From Gardnerella vaginalis (GTDB lineage: Bacteria > Actinomycetota > Actinomycetes > Actinomycetales > Bifidobacteriaceae), in NCBI RefSeq assembly GCF_001563665.1, contig NZ_KQ961872.1:89818-107297 (forward strand): a DNA stretch of 17,480 nucleotides. The letters are read 5' to 3'. Numbering within the stretch: position 1 is the first letter of the stretch; each line of letters opens with the position of its first letter. Below are positions 8,429-16,617 of the stretch, piece by piece. The translations under genes and the position numbers were made by a program. The notes under the pieces were generated by a model. The model was not told the origin of the DNA, did no database searches, and saw only the letters and a program-made list of their open reading frames with translations.

Positions 8429-8556
8429 TAATTTGAAAACATATTTTGCAAACAGTCAACCCACTACAATATTACTAAAATTATTGCACAAACACACTAT
8501 TATAAGAATCAAAAATACTAATAAACAGTATGTAAACAGTATGAATTGCAATACTT

Positions 8557-9177
8557 TTAACGGAAAAGTGAAACTCCTCTACGAGCCATGCAATAAGCAT
8601 TACCAAGCCAAGTATGACGAGAGTTAGGCCACACAGCGCCCAATCGTGGAGCACCTTGACTCATCCAAATACTAGGAACACGACCATCTGTGCTTCTAGA
8701 TCCTAAAAGATTAAAACCACTTTTATCTTCTAGCCAATCCGGATGCTGCGTAACAATTGCCAATCCTTCTTCAAGAGTAAGCGGCAAACGCTCATCCGAA
8801 TCAATAAGTTTACAAGCTACATCTGGTTCTCTGTTCACATAAGAAGTACCAACATGCGGATCAATAGCAACATAAAACGGCCCTTCAGGAGGCTCAAATC
8901 CATCATGAGGTAGAAAACTAGCAATATCTCGAGGAGGCATAGTTGTAAAGCCTGCCATTCGATCAATACTTGTTCTAGAAATTAGCGATTCTGGAGAAAC
9001 CAGTTCACGAGTAGGAACTAAAAGTATATTAGTTCCTAAATCACTTCGCTCAAGCGCACGCAACAAAGGTTGAGCTAGAGCACTAAAAGCAGCAGCACTG
9101 ATATCTGCAACATCCGGATATCCAAGTGCCACTATTCGATCAAGCTGCTGCTGTATTTCTTCAGATGCTATTGACAT
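8557..9177 (-). CDS. DUF5701 family protein
   Basis: A 206-residue soluble protein that I recognise as the actinobacterial DUF5701 family, function unknown. It has no signal peptide or membrane segment. The conserved-looking parts are LVPTRELVSPESLISRTSIDRMAG in the middle and a C-terminal stretch with SIWMSQGAPRLGAVWPNSR and GNAYCMARRG. It begins 50 nt after the asd stop with no other gene between, so co-transcription with asd is likely, but its ribosome binding site is weak. A metabolic link to the aspartate pathway is not shown. The 206 bp downstream of it hold no gene; an AACAGTATG direct repeat and the ABC promoter region lie there. Confidence 0.75.
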   Translation of the reverse strand: MSIASEEIQQQLDRIVALGYPDVADISAAAFSALAQPLLRALERSDLGTNILLVPTRELVSPESLISRTSIDRMAGFTTMPPRDIASFLPHDGFEPPEGPFYVAIDPHVGTSYVNREPDVACKLIDSDERLPLTLEEGLAIVTQHPDWLEDKSGFNLLGSRSTDGRVPSIWMSQGAPRLGAVWPNSRHTWLGNAYCMARRGVSLFR

Positions 9178-9227
9178 AATTTACAGTTTACGCAAAATCT
9201 TTCACAATCGCGAGGCAAAAAATCTCA

Positions 9228-10322
<1,095 letters not shown>

Positions 10323-10376
10323 TTAATAATGATTATGCAAATAATTTACGGCAATATATTGAAATTCACGAAAATA

Positions 10377-10946
10377 TTAACGGCCACTTCCACCATAAAC
10401 AACAGCTTCAATTTGATTAGCATCCAAACCGTATGCCGTATGCAAAGCACGAACCGCTTCATCTAATTGATCAACAGGAACAAGTGCAGCAATGCGAATT
10501 TCTGAAGTAGAAATCATAAGCGTATTTATTCCACTCTCACTCAATGCTGTAAAGAACGTGGCAGCAAGACCGGAATGAGTTTTCATTCCAACGCCAACAA
10601 CTGCAACTTTGCCAACAGTAGGATCAACATCCATAGAAGTGAATTTAAGATCATCACGAGCTGCTTGTAAAACACTACGAACCGCTTCAAGAGATGAGCT
10701 AGGCGCAGAAAGAGAAATATCAGCTGTTCCTGTAGATGCGCTTGCTTGAGCAATCATATCAATATTCGCATTCGCTTTTGCAAGAGTTGTAAACACTTTT
10801 GCAGCCATTCCAGGAACATCAGGAATACCACGAACTGTAATCATAGATTCACTTCGATCGTGAGCAACTCCCGAAATAATAGGCGTTTCAACTCCCAAAT
10901 CTGGAAATAAATCGCCCATAGTAGAACGAATATCCTGATTTACCAT
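10377..10946 (-). CDS. Aspartokinase regulatory subunit, two ACT domains
   Basis: A 189-residue protein matching only the C-terminal half of actinobacterial aspartokinases. It has two ACT domains, about residues 34-105 (SMITVRGIPDVPGMAAKVF) and 112-180 (VGKVAVVGVGMKTHSGLAATFF), with the conserved STSEIRI (146-152) and ending VVYGGSGR. In relatives such as Corynebacterium this part binds lysine and threonine for feedback control and is also made as a beta chain from an internal start. Here it is a separate gene, 36 nt after the kinase stop, with AAGGA upstream of ATG 10946. The first 24 residues have no clear counterpart in the fused enzymes. It should assemble with the catalytic subunit encoded just upstream. 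Confidence 0.88.
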   Translation of the reverse strand: MVNQDIRSTMGDLFPDLGVETPIISGVAHDRSESMITVRGIPDVPGMAAKVFTTLAKANANIDMIAQASASTGTADISLSAPSSSLEAVRSVLQAARDDLKFTSMDVDPTVGKVAVVGVGMKTHSGLAATFFTALSESGINTLMISTSEIRIAALVPVDQLDEAVRALHTAYGLDANQIEAVVYGGSGR

Positions 10947-10982
10947 TATTACCGTCCTTATATTTAATTTCTCTTAATGTTA

Positions 10983-11756
10983 TCAATTATTTTTATTCAA
11001 ATTAGGCAAATTATTTAAATCAACATTATTAGGAACAATCAGAGTGCCATTTCTATGCGAGAACGAACTCCTAACATGAAGAGGCATGCCAAATCGCTGA
11101 GCATACTCTACACAGCGCAATGCAAGCACACGAGAACCACAAGAAGACATTTCTAACATGGAATCATAATCAATAACAGGAATACGTTTAGCAGTTGGAA
11201 CAATACGAGGATCTGCTGTAAAAACGCCATCAACATCCGTATAAATTTCGCAAATATCAGCGCCTAAAGCAACAGCAAGCGCAACAGCAGATGTATCTGA
11301 TCCACCTCGTCCAAGAGTAGTATCATCACCAACTTCACTAATTCCTTGAAATCCAGCAACAATCGCCACACTACCTTTACTTAACGCTCTTCGTACGCGA
11401 TCTGGCTTTACTGCACGTATATGAGCAGCACCATACTGAGTATCTGTTATAAACCCTGCTTGAGAACCTGTGAAAGAGTAAGCATGAGAACCCTGAGCGT
11501 GTATTGCCATAGCAAGTAAACTCATAGAAATTCTTTCGCCTGCTGTCATAAGCATATCCATTTCGCGTGCAGGCGGATGAGCATTAACACTTAACGCTTG
11601 ATCAATTAAATCGTCTGTTGTATCTCCCATTGCTGAAACAACAACTGCAACATCATGTCCTTCAGATTTAGTGTCGAGAATACGTTTAGCCACTCTTTTT
11701 ATGGCATCAGTATCTGCCACGGAAGATCCACCATATTTTTGTACGATAAGTGCCAA
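10983..11756 (-). CDS. Aspartokinase catalytic subunit (no ACT domain)
   Basis: A 257-residue amino-acid kinase domain that phosphorylates aspartate, the first step of the aspartate pathway. Motifs are KYGGSSV (7-13), [14 protein letters not shown] (38-51), [12 protein letters not shown] (146-157), [13 protein letters not shown] (172-184) and [13 protein letters not shown] (228-240). It stops just after the GTLI strand, exactly where fused enzymes continue into the ACT domains, and ends in an Asn-rich tail. So the kinase and its regulator are separate chains. The start is TTG 11756 with AAGGAG 7 nt upstream; [12 protein letters not shown] is the normal family N terminus. It heads the ask-ACT-asd-DUF5701 cluster. 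Confidence 0.92.
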   Translation of the reverse strand: MALIVQKYGGSSVADTDAIKRVAKRILDTKSEGHDVAVVVSAMGDTTDDLIDQALSVNAHPPAREMDMLMTAGERISMSLLAMAIHAQGSHAYSFTGSQAGFITDTQYGAAHIRAVKPDRVRRALSKGSVAIVAGFQGISEVGDDTTLGRGGSDTSAVALAVALGADICEIYTDVDGVFTADPRIVPTAKRIPVIDYDSMLEMSSCGSRVLALRCVEYAQRFGMPLHVRSSFSHRNGTLIVPNNVDLNNLPNLNKNN

Positions 11757-11763
11757 TTTTTAA

Positions 11764-11769
11764 CTCCTT
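11764..11769 (-). promoter_or_regulatory. Ribosome binding site of the aspartokinase TTG start
   Basis: AAGGAG on the minus strand lies 7 nt before TTG 11756. It is strong enough to support the TTG as the start. Confidence 0.8.
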
Positions 11770-11823
11770 GACCTTTACGCCTGCAAAATACAATACATCA
11801 AGCATTTTGAAACGACTCTTTGA

Positions 11824-11834
11824 TAGTCAGACTA
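11824..11834. promoter_or_regulatory. Small palindrome, possible operator
   Basis: TAGTC and GACTA arms flank one central base, 68-78 nt upstream of the aspartokinase start. The size and place suit a repressor half-site pair, but there is no second copy and no regulator gene nearby. Confidence 0.25.
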
Positions 11835-12032
11835 CCAACAATGCTCTATTTATTTTTCTAAAAATAAATACTTTATTTAATAAATTTCTAAAAATAACTA
11901 GGAAAGCCAACTAAAGATATAACTATAAAAAGAAAAATATAAAAACTATAAGAAAACTATAAAAAGAAATAGAAAACTAGAAAGAGATGACTAGAAAAAA
12001 CAGTTGCACAAACAAAAAACATACAGTCGCAC

Positions 12033-12064
12033 AAACAATCAAACAATCACACAATCACACAATC
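12033..12064. repeat. 8-nt tandem repeat (AAACAATC/ACACAATC), four copies
   Basis: Two AAACAATC units (12033-12048) are followed by two ACACAATC units (12049-12064), ending 2 nt before the recR stop codon. A diverged unit (AATCAAAC) covers the end of recR itself. The strand-specific C/A bias makes the recR mRNA tail G/U-rich. Confidence 0.75.
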
Positions 12065-12066
12065 AA

Positions 12067-12675
12067 TCAAACAGATTGTCTACCTGCAAAAGCGCGAGAC
12101 AAAGTTATTTCATCTGCGTATTCTAAATCTCCACCAACAGGCAAACCACTTGCAAGCCTAGTAACACTTATTCCAAGCGGATCAAGCAATCTAGCTAAAT
12201 ATGTAACTGTAGCTTCGCCTTCAATATTTGGATCTAAAGCCAAAATAACTTCTTTAACACTAGGATCTTTAAGTCGTTCTAGCAATTGCGTAATATTCAA
12301 ATCAGCAGGTCCAACATTTGCCATTGGATTTATTGCTCCGCCTAACACATGATAAACTCCAGAATACTCATGCGTACGCTCGATACTCATAATATCTTTT
12401 GGCTCTTCAACAACGCAAATTTTCGTATGATCTCTACGCGGATCTTCACATATCATGCAAGGACTTTTCTCACACACATTTCCACAAACATCGCAAAATC
12501 GCACACTTTGCTTTACATCATCAATTGCTTCAATTAAAGCTTGCACTTCGGAATCTGGTTCAGAAAGTATATAAAATGCTATTCTTTGAGCGCCTTTAGG
12601 TCCGATTCCCGGCAAATGCGAAAAAGCGTCTATAAGACGACCAATCGCGCCATCATAAGACGATGCATTGCGCAA
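12067..12675 (-). CDS. recR: Recombination mediator protein RecR
   Basis: A full-length RecR of 202 residues, which acts with RecF/RecO to load RecA at gaps. It has the helix-hairpin-helix [17 protein letters not shown] (21-37), a four-Cys zinc finger (C61, C64, C73, C76), and a Toprim domain from about residue 86 ([10 protein letters not shown]) containing GVYHVLGG. The start is TTG 12675: an AAGGAG lies 8 nt upstream within the last codons of dnaX, the protein then has normal RecR length, and the nearby ATG is out of frame. It follows dnaX by only 2 nt, so translation is coupled. dnaX-recR pairing is common in bacteria. Confidence 0.95.
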   Translation of the reverse strand: MRNASSYDGAIGRLIDAFSHLPGIGPKGAQRIAFYILSEPDSEVQALIEAIDDVKQSVRFCDVCGNVCEKSPCMICEDPRRDHTKICVVEEPKDIMSIERTHEYSGVYHVLGGAINPMANVGPADLNITQLLERLKDPSVKEVILALDPNIEGEATVTYLARLLDPLGISVTRLASGLPVGGDLEYADEITLSRAFAGRQSV

Positions 12676-12677
12676 TT

Positions 12678-15008
12678 TTATTTCTCCTTAGAACGATTAT
12701 TTTTGGAGGATTTCTTTTTAAGAAGATTTATTGGATTCTGCGAATCTTCAGAAGAAAATTCACGAACTTCTTTAACTTCAAACATTTTTTCTATTCCCTC
12801 TTCATCAATTCCAGAAACGCTTTCCAATTGACGATCTTCTAATGAATATTCGTATAAATCATCTAATGAAGAACTTGAATTTTGATTAACTGTATTAGAC
12901 GAATCCGATTCTGAAGATTTTGAAGACTTTAAGGATTCTGTAGACTCTTTAGACTCTGCAGAGTATGCAGAGTATGCAGAGTCTTTCCCAATAGAATCAC
13001 CAAACTTCATGTTTTTTCTATAGTTATTGCTATTTTCGCGATTCGCACTATTTTCGGCATTATCGCTTATGACGCGAGTTTCGCGACTTTCGTGATAATT
13101 ATCCTCGCGAGAATAATTACTCTCCCGAGAATAATTGTTATTATTTAAATCTTCATTACTTGAGGCGTTATACGCATTATCATGATTCATGCTATTTACA
13201 GTATTTACGCCCAATACAGGCATAGATGAAACATTCTCCCAAGCATCATTTGAATCTAATATAGTTCTAATTTCTGCAGTATTATTAGATTCCGCCGATG
13301 CTGCATAGCCATCAGCGCTATGAAAATTTGATTCCAACTTTTCATCTTTTTGCTTAGTGTTATCGTGAACACTAAGAGATGAAGATCCAAATCCTGTAAC
13401 AGAGCCAGCTCTACGCATAAGCACTTCGCGCTTAACTTGACTGAGTCTTTCTGAAGACATCTTAGTTACGACTTCTACAGTTTCTCCATCAGATGTAACA
13501 GAATCTGGAGCAATCATGCAATTTTCGCCAAACTCGCGTTTAACAGCATTCATTACAACAACGGGAACTTTTTGACCTTCATAAGGGTCAGTCGTACATA
13601 TAGCGAGCGCAAAAGCATATTGACTTATAGGCTTATTAAATGTCAATACAAGTCTTTGCTTGTTATTAGCAGATTGCACAAGACGAACTTTAGTAACAAA
13701 ATCCCTAGATACGTATTCTTTTACATCTTCAGGTAAAGATGCAACAACGCTATCCCACATCTCATCTGTACTTAATTGTTTCTTAGTAGGTTGAGTTGAA
13801 GAAACTTTAGGCTCAGACGCAATTTGTTTCCGCTTATTTTGGACGAATCCACTTGGCTTTTTCTCCTGAATTTTATGCGAGTCTTTAGAGGATGAAAGAC
13901 GATCTTCTTTTTCGCACAGCAAACGCGACATAAGAATTTCCAAATTCATACGAGGAGAAACAGCACTTGACATTTCGCTTAATGCAGAATTAGTCATTTG
14001 CGCCATTCGAGATAAATCAACAAGATCTAATTTTTCAGATTGGCGCTTTAATTGCGTCAATTCATCAGGCGCTAAATCATTCAACAATGAAGAAGTAGCT
14101 TTTACTCCAGCAGAAACTACAAGTAGCAAATCGCGCATTCTCCCTAGCAAATCTTCCACAAATTTACGAGAATCAAATCCGCTAACAATTACTCTACTTA
14201 CTAAATCATAAAGTTTCGCACCATCATGATCTATTAAAGCATCTATTACTTCACCAATAAGTGAGCTAGGAGTAAAACCTAATAGTGCAACAGCAGAATC
14301 CAATGAAATTTTTCCATCTACCGCGCATAACATAAGCTGATCTAGAATCGAAAGAGTATCTCGCATAGATCCTCCACCTGCTCGCATAGCTAAACGCAAT
14401 ACTCCAGGCTCTGATTCTATTTTCTCTTTCTTGCAAATTTCTTCCAAATAAGGACCCATTATCTCAGGAGGAACTAGTCTAAAAGGATAATGATGTGTGC
14501 GAGAACGTATAGTACCAATAACTTTATCTGGCTCAGTAGTTGCAAATATAAACATAACATGCTCAGGAGGCTCTTCAACAATCTTAAGCAGAGCGTTAAA
14601 ACCTTGCGGAGTAACCATATGAGCTTCATCAAGTATAAAAATTTTATATCTATCTCTTGCTGGAGCAAAACCTGCACGTTCACGCAATTCACGAGCATCA
14701 TCAACACCGTTATGGCTTGCAGCATCGATTTCTACAACATCTACAGACCCAGATCCGCCAGTAGCTAAATCTTTACAACTCTGACATTCTCCACAAGGAT
14801 GAGATGTAGGACCTTTTTCACAATTTATGCAACGAGCCAAGATTCGAGCGGAGCTTGTTTTTCCACATCCTCTCGGGCCTGAAAACAAATATGCATGCGT
14901 AATTTTCCCTTGATCAAGCGCTCTACACAATGGAATAGTAACTTGATCTTGCCCTATAAGACCATCAAACGTGTCTGGACGATACCGTCTATACAATGCA
15001 AGAGCCAT
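12678..15008 (-). CDS. dnaX: DNA polymerase III subunit gamma/tau
   Basis: A 776-residue clamp-loader ATPase of the replisome. Domain I has Walker A GPRGCGKT (44-51), zinc-site cysteines C63, C72, C75 and C78, Walker B IFILDEAH (123-130), the sensor FATTEP (155-160) and sensor-2 GSMRD with R215. Domain III ends near [10 protein letters not shown] (about residue 360). After that come a Lys/Ser-rich linker, a moderately conserved block (about 410-500) that may bind polymerase, then about 200 residues of Ser/Asn/Glu-rich low complexity built of short repeats (YSRE, SAY). This tail is unusual. An AGGAG-AAAAAG string at codon 383-384 could permit a -1 shift and a gamma-like short product (see findings). 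ATG 15008 has only a weak ribosome binding site. Confidence 0.95.
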   Translation of the reverse strand: MALALYRRYRPDTFDGLIGQDQVTIPLCRALDQGKITHAYLFSGPRGCGKTSSARILARCINCEKGPTSHPCGECQSCKDLATGGSGSVDVVEIDAASHNGVDDARELRERAGFAPARDRYKIFILDEAHMVTPQGFNALLKIVEEPPEHVMFIFATTEPDKVIGTIRSRTHHYPFRLVPPEIMGPYLEEICKKEKIESEPGVLRLAMRAGGGSMRDTLSILDQLMLCAVDGKISLDSAVALLGFTPSSLIGEVIDALIDHDGAKLYDLVSRVIVSGFDSRKFVEDLLGRMRDLLLVVSAGVKATSSLLNDLAPDELTQLKRQSEKLDLVDLSRMAQMTNSALSEMSSAVSPRMNLEILMSRLLCEKEDRLSSSKDSHKIQEKKPSGFVQNKRKQIASEPKVSSTQPTKKQLSTDEMWDSVVASLPEDVKEYVSRDFVTKVRLVQSANNKQRLVLTFNKPISQYAFALAICTTDPYEGQKVPVVVMNAVKREFGENCMIAPDSVTSDGETVEVVTKMSSERLSQVKREVLMRRAGSVTGFGSSSLSVHDNTKQKDEKLESNFHSADGYAASAESNNTAEIRTILDSNDAWENVSSMPVLGVNTVNSMNHDNAYNASSNEDLNNNNYSRESNYSREDNYHESRETRVISDNAENSANRENSNNYRKNMKFGDSIGKDSAYSAYSAESKESTESLKSSKSSESDSSNTVNQNSSSSLDDLYEYSLEDRQLESVSGIDEEGIEKMFEVKEVREFSSEDSQNPINLLKKKSSKNNRSKEK
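12684..12689 (-). promoter_or_regulatory. recR ribosome binding site inside dnaX
   Basis: AAGGAG is formed by the last dnaX codons (Lys-Glu-Lys-stop) and lies 8 nt before TTG 12675. It decides the non-ATG start and couples recR to dnaX translation. Confidence 0.8.
12951..12986. repeat. 9-nt tandem repeat in dnaX tail
   Basis: Units AGACTCTGC, AGAGTATGC, AGAGTATGC and AGAGTCTTT code on the minus strand for a [16 protein letters not shown] run. A second pair of 18-nt units (about 13097-13132) codes [12 protein letters not shown]. Both lie in the non-conserved DnaX tail. Confidence 0.7.
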
Positions 15009-15138
15009 AACTAACCTACCGCCACCTGACTTTTAATAACCTACAACTATTCAAGACTAGCAGAATCCACCACCGTAAAACTCGTATGAAAATCAGAGTC
15101 TAAACAGAATCCAATCAGAATTTTAGATATCAACTCGA
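15009..15138. other. Spacer upstream of dnaX, no gene seen
   Basis: These 130 bp should hold the dnaX promoter and the end of the tad transcript. I see no T-tailed hairpin, no convincing -35/-10 pair, and no tRNA or SRP RNA motif. Confidence 0.4.
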
Positions 15139-15525
15139 CTAATCATCACATGAAACTAATCCAGCTTTTACTGTATCAACAATTTTAGGTATAAACGGTA
15201 TTTTAGTTTGTACACTCACAGTTATTGTCACATCATCATTTTCAGATTTACAAGATTCCATAGTTACATTATTCGCATTAACAATATTTTTAACAACATC
15301 GCACGCATCGCCTTCTAACTTTTGTAATACTTTTACTCCAGATAACACTGCAGAGGAAGAAACTGTGTGAACTCTATGCTTTTCAATCAATATATATCCA
15401 ATATTTGCCGAAAGAATAAGCATTGAGCAGACGATGATAATCAACCCTACCCCCAAAATAGTCCCCGAACCATCATCTGCTCGATGCACCCATTTACTCA
15501 AACAAAGCTTAGCTAATTTACGCAA
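15139..15525 (-). CDS. TadE/G-like membrane protein of the tad cluster
   Basis: A 128-residue protein with a short basic N terminus, DDGSGTILGVGLI, one hydrophobic helix (about 21-44) and an extracytoplasmic region. It matches by eye the short TadE-like proteins found at the end of actinobacterial tad clusters (next to Rv3655c-type genes). These are minor pilus or secretion components. Unlike its neighbour it lacks Glu at +5, so prepilin-peptidase cleavage is not predicted. Four later cysteines (C75, C92, C126 and membrane C33) are present. The best start is TTG 15525, with GGAG 12 nt upstream inside repeat 1 of the direct-repeat cluster; downstream in-frame TTG or GTG codons are possible but have no ribosome binding site. 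Confidence 0.65.
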   Translation of the reverse strand: MRKLAKLCLSKWVHRADDGSGTILGVGLIIIVCSMLILSANIGYILIEKHRVHTVSSSAVLSGVKVLQKLEGDACDVVKNIVNANNVTMESCKSENDDVTITVSVQTKIPFIPKIVDTVKAGLVSCDD

Positions 15526-15531
15526 TTTTCA

Positions 15532-15681
15532 ACACTACTCCATGCACACCTGAGCTTATTTACTCTCTAGAACAGGGATCAAATAAGCAAAACACTACTC
15601 CACGCACACCTGAACTTATGCATGGACTTACCGCACGCTAAGAGGCGCACTCACACTACTCCACGCACACCTGAACTTATG
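15532..15681. repeat. Three 28-nt direct repeats, CRISPR-like spacing
   Basis: Copies lie at 15532-15559, 15592-15619 and 15653-15680, starting ACACTACTCC and ending in CTTAT. Copies 2 and 3 are identical (29 nt counting a trailing G). Copy 1 differs at two core positions and at the trailing base. The gaps of 32 and 33 nt share no visible similarity. The geometry equals that of a type I-E CRISPR array with a degenerate end copy. Against this, the repeat has no internal palindrome, only three copies exist and there is no cas gene. Same-face regulator sites (60 and 61 bp, close to six helical turns) are the main alternative. The cluster fills most of the 210-bp spacer between two tad genes. Confidence 0.8.
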
Positions 15682-15735
15682 AATACTGTTATTGAATGTT
15701 TTATAACCAAAAGCTACGGAAATATATTTAACTAT

Positions 15736-16101
15736 TTAAGTAACAATTTGCTTAATATCACTGTGCACTACTGTTGGTAAAACATGCATAGGGTCTGGAA
15801 TAACAGGACAACTTACTGAAATATCAACATTGTTACCATATTTTTTTAATTTCAAACTTGCGTCTGAACCAGCAACTCTATGAACAATATCTTCAAGAGA
15901 AGTACCATCATTATATGCAACTAAATGATAAGCAACTTGTCTTGCAGCATCATGACAATTCATTGAGCATACAACAGTTCTACCGACACCTAATAATATT
16001 AAAGCAACGACTATTGCTGCAGGTAAAACTACAGAAAACTCCGCAGTAACAGCTCCATAATCATAAGATCCAAAAAACATTTTCAACTTATTTTCTGCCA
16101 A
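15736..16101 (-). CDS. TadE-like pseudopilin
   Basis: A 121-residue protein with a class III prepilin signature, G16 then AVTAEFSVVLPA, placing Glu21 at +5 after cleavage behind Gly16. One hydrophobic helix follows (about 22-46), then an extracytoplasmic part with CSMNCHDAARQ and ISCPVIPD, so a disulfide is possible. This fits TadE, a minor pseudopilin of tight-adherence pili, and the actinobacterial Rv3655c group. The start seems to be TTG 16101 with GGGGGA about 4 nt upstream; ATG at residue 8 is possible but has no ribosome binding site. It follows the Flp-like gene by 34 nt. Confidence 0.78.
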   Translation of the reverse strand: MAENKLKMFFGSYDYGAVTAEFSVVLPAAIVVALILLGVGRTVVCSMNCHDAARQVAYHLVAYNDGTSLEDIVHRVAGSDASLKLKKYGNNVDISVSCPVIPDPMHVLPTVVHSDIKQIVT

Positions 16102-16135
16102 TATTCCCCCAAAAATAACGAATAACAGATTTTAT

Positions 16136-16411
16136 TTAAGAAATATGTAATGCACGTTTTATTAAGTCATTTAACATATTTCTAACAGACTCAGATTTCA
16201 AAACAATAATCAGTAAAGCAGCAAAACCAGTTGCAGCAATAAGCACAACAGCATATTCAGCAGTAATAGCACCACTATCTTTTTTACTTAATTGTTTACT
16301 AAATCTATCTGAAAAATCGCATAATAATTCTTCAAAGCTATAGAACAACAAATTCATATGCGTACATGCAATTAAAAAGCATGAACGAATTACTTGCACA
16401 ACCCCAACCAT
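16136..16411 (-). CDS. Flp-like prepilin, DUF4244 type
   Basis: A 91-residue small pilin-like protein. Its core G47 then AITAEYAVVL places Glu52 at +5 and Tyr53 next to it, the hallmark of Flp prepilins. One helix follows, and the mature chain would be about 44 residues. It resembles the actinobacterial DUF4244 group (Rv3656c type), probably the main pilin of the tad apparatus. The 47-residue leader is long; an ATG at residue 19 (16357) would shorten it but has no ribosome binding site, while ATG 16411 has AAAGG 9 nt upstream. It lies between tadC and tadE as in other actinobacterial tad clusters. Confidence 0.78.
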   Translation of the reverse strand: MVGVVQVIRSCFLIACTHMNLLFYSFEELLCDFSDRFSKQLSKKDSGAITAEYAVVLIAATGFAALLIIVLKSESVRNMLNDLIKRALHIS

Positions 16412-16617
16412 AGTTATAAACCTTTCTTCCTAAGCAGAATGAAATATTCTGATATGGATATCTTTACACATAAACTTGCTCTTACAAAGCAATTTAATTC
16501 AATGTGGTCAGAAGTTCATAACCCTTGGAAAATAAGGGAAATTCAAACAAAAAATAAAATTTTAAGAAATATTTCTAAATAAATAATAAAAATTTCAATT
16601 TCAAATTTGATTAAATA
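16412..16617. other. 206-bp AT-rich spacer between tadC and the pilin gene
   Basis: It holds no convincing gene. It has three small inverted repeats: GATATGGATATC (16451-16462), TTGCT/AGCAA (16476-16480 with 16488-16492) and CCCTT/AAGGG (16522-16526 with 16534-16538). None has a T-tail on the minus strand. A separate promoter for the pilin gene could be here, since Flp is usually needed in excess, but I cannot place one. Confidence 0.4.

Larger units (their letters stand above)
8371..8459 (-). promoter_or_regulatory. Candidate repeat-based promoter of the ABC operon
   Basis: Two readings are possible. First, CTGAAA (8393-8398) lies 16 nt from the third TATAAC, and TTGAAA (8399-8404) lies 15 nt from the second, giving promoters built from the repeats. 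Second, TTGACT (8454-8459) and TCAAAT (8431-8436) are 17 nt apart and would put the repeats in the 5' leader. The matches are moderate; no transcript start can be read. Confidence 0.35.
11757..12066. other. 310-bp AT-rich spacer between recR and aspartokinase
   Basis: No gene is seen. From low to high coordinates it holds the aspartokinase ribosome binding site, the small palindrome TAGTCAGACTA (11824-11834), an AT-only hairpin (11847-11870: arms TATTTATTTT and AAAATAAATA), two copies of TCTAAAAATAA, a run of ACTATAAAAAGAAA-like repeats (about 11928-11975), and an 8-nt tandem repeat (12033-12064). The promoter of the aspartokinase cluster should be here, but I could not fix a convincing -35/-10 pair. 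Confidence 0.6.

Noticed and set aside
11987..12352. 121-codon plus-strand frame over the end of recR
   Set aside because: Its first part is the repeat-rich spacer and the rest is antisense to conserved recR codons.
13004..13018. A AAA AAC heptamer in the dnaX tail as a frameshift site
   Set aside because: It fits the slippery pattern, but A AAA AAC is weak in bacteria, and it lies in a low-complexity tail where early out-of-frame stops are common.
15009..15138. SRP RNA or tRNA next to dnaX
   Set aside because: Neighbours of this kind occur in other bacteria, but I found no SRP core motif and no cloverleaf.
15532..15681. Calling the three repeats a confirmed CRISPR array
   Set aside because: Only two gaps, no repeat palindrome and no cas gene in the window, so it is listed as a CRISPR-like repeat instead.
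16394..16582. 62-codon plus-strand frame in the spacer upstream of the Flp-like gene
   Set aside because: It has no good ribosome binding site, no recognisable feature, and would be the only plus-strand gene in the window.
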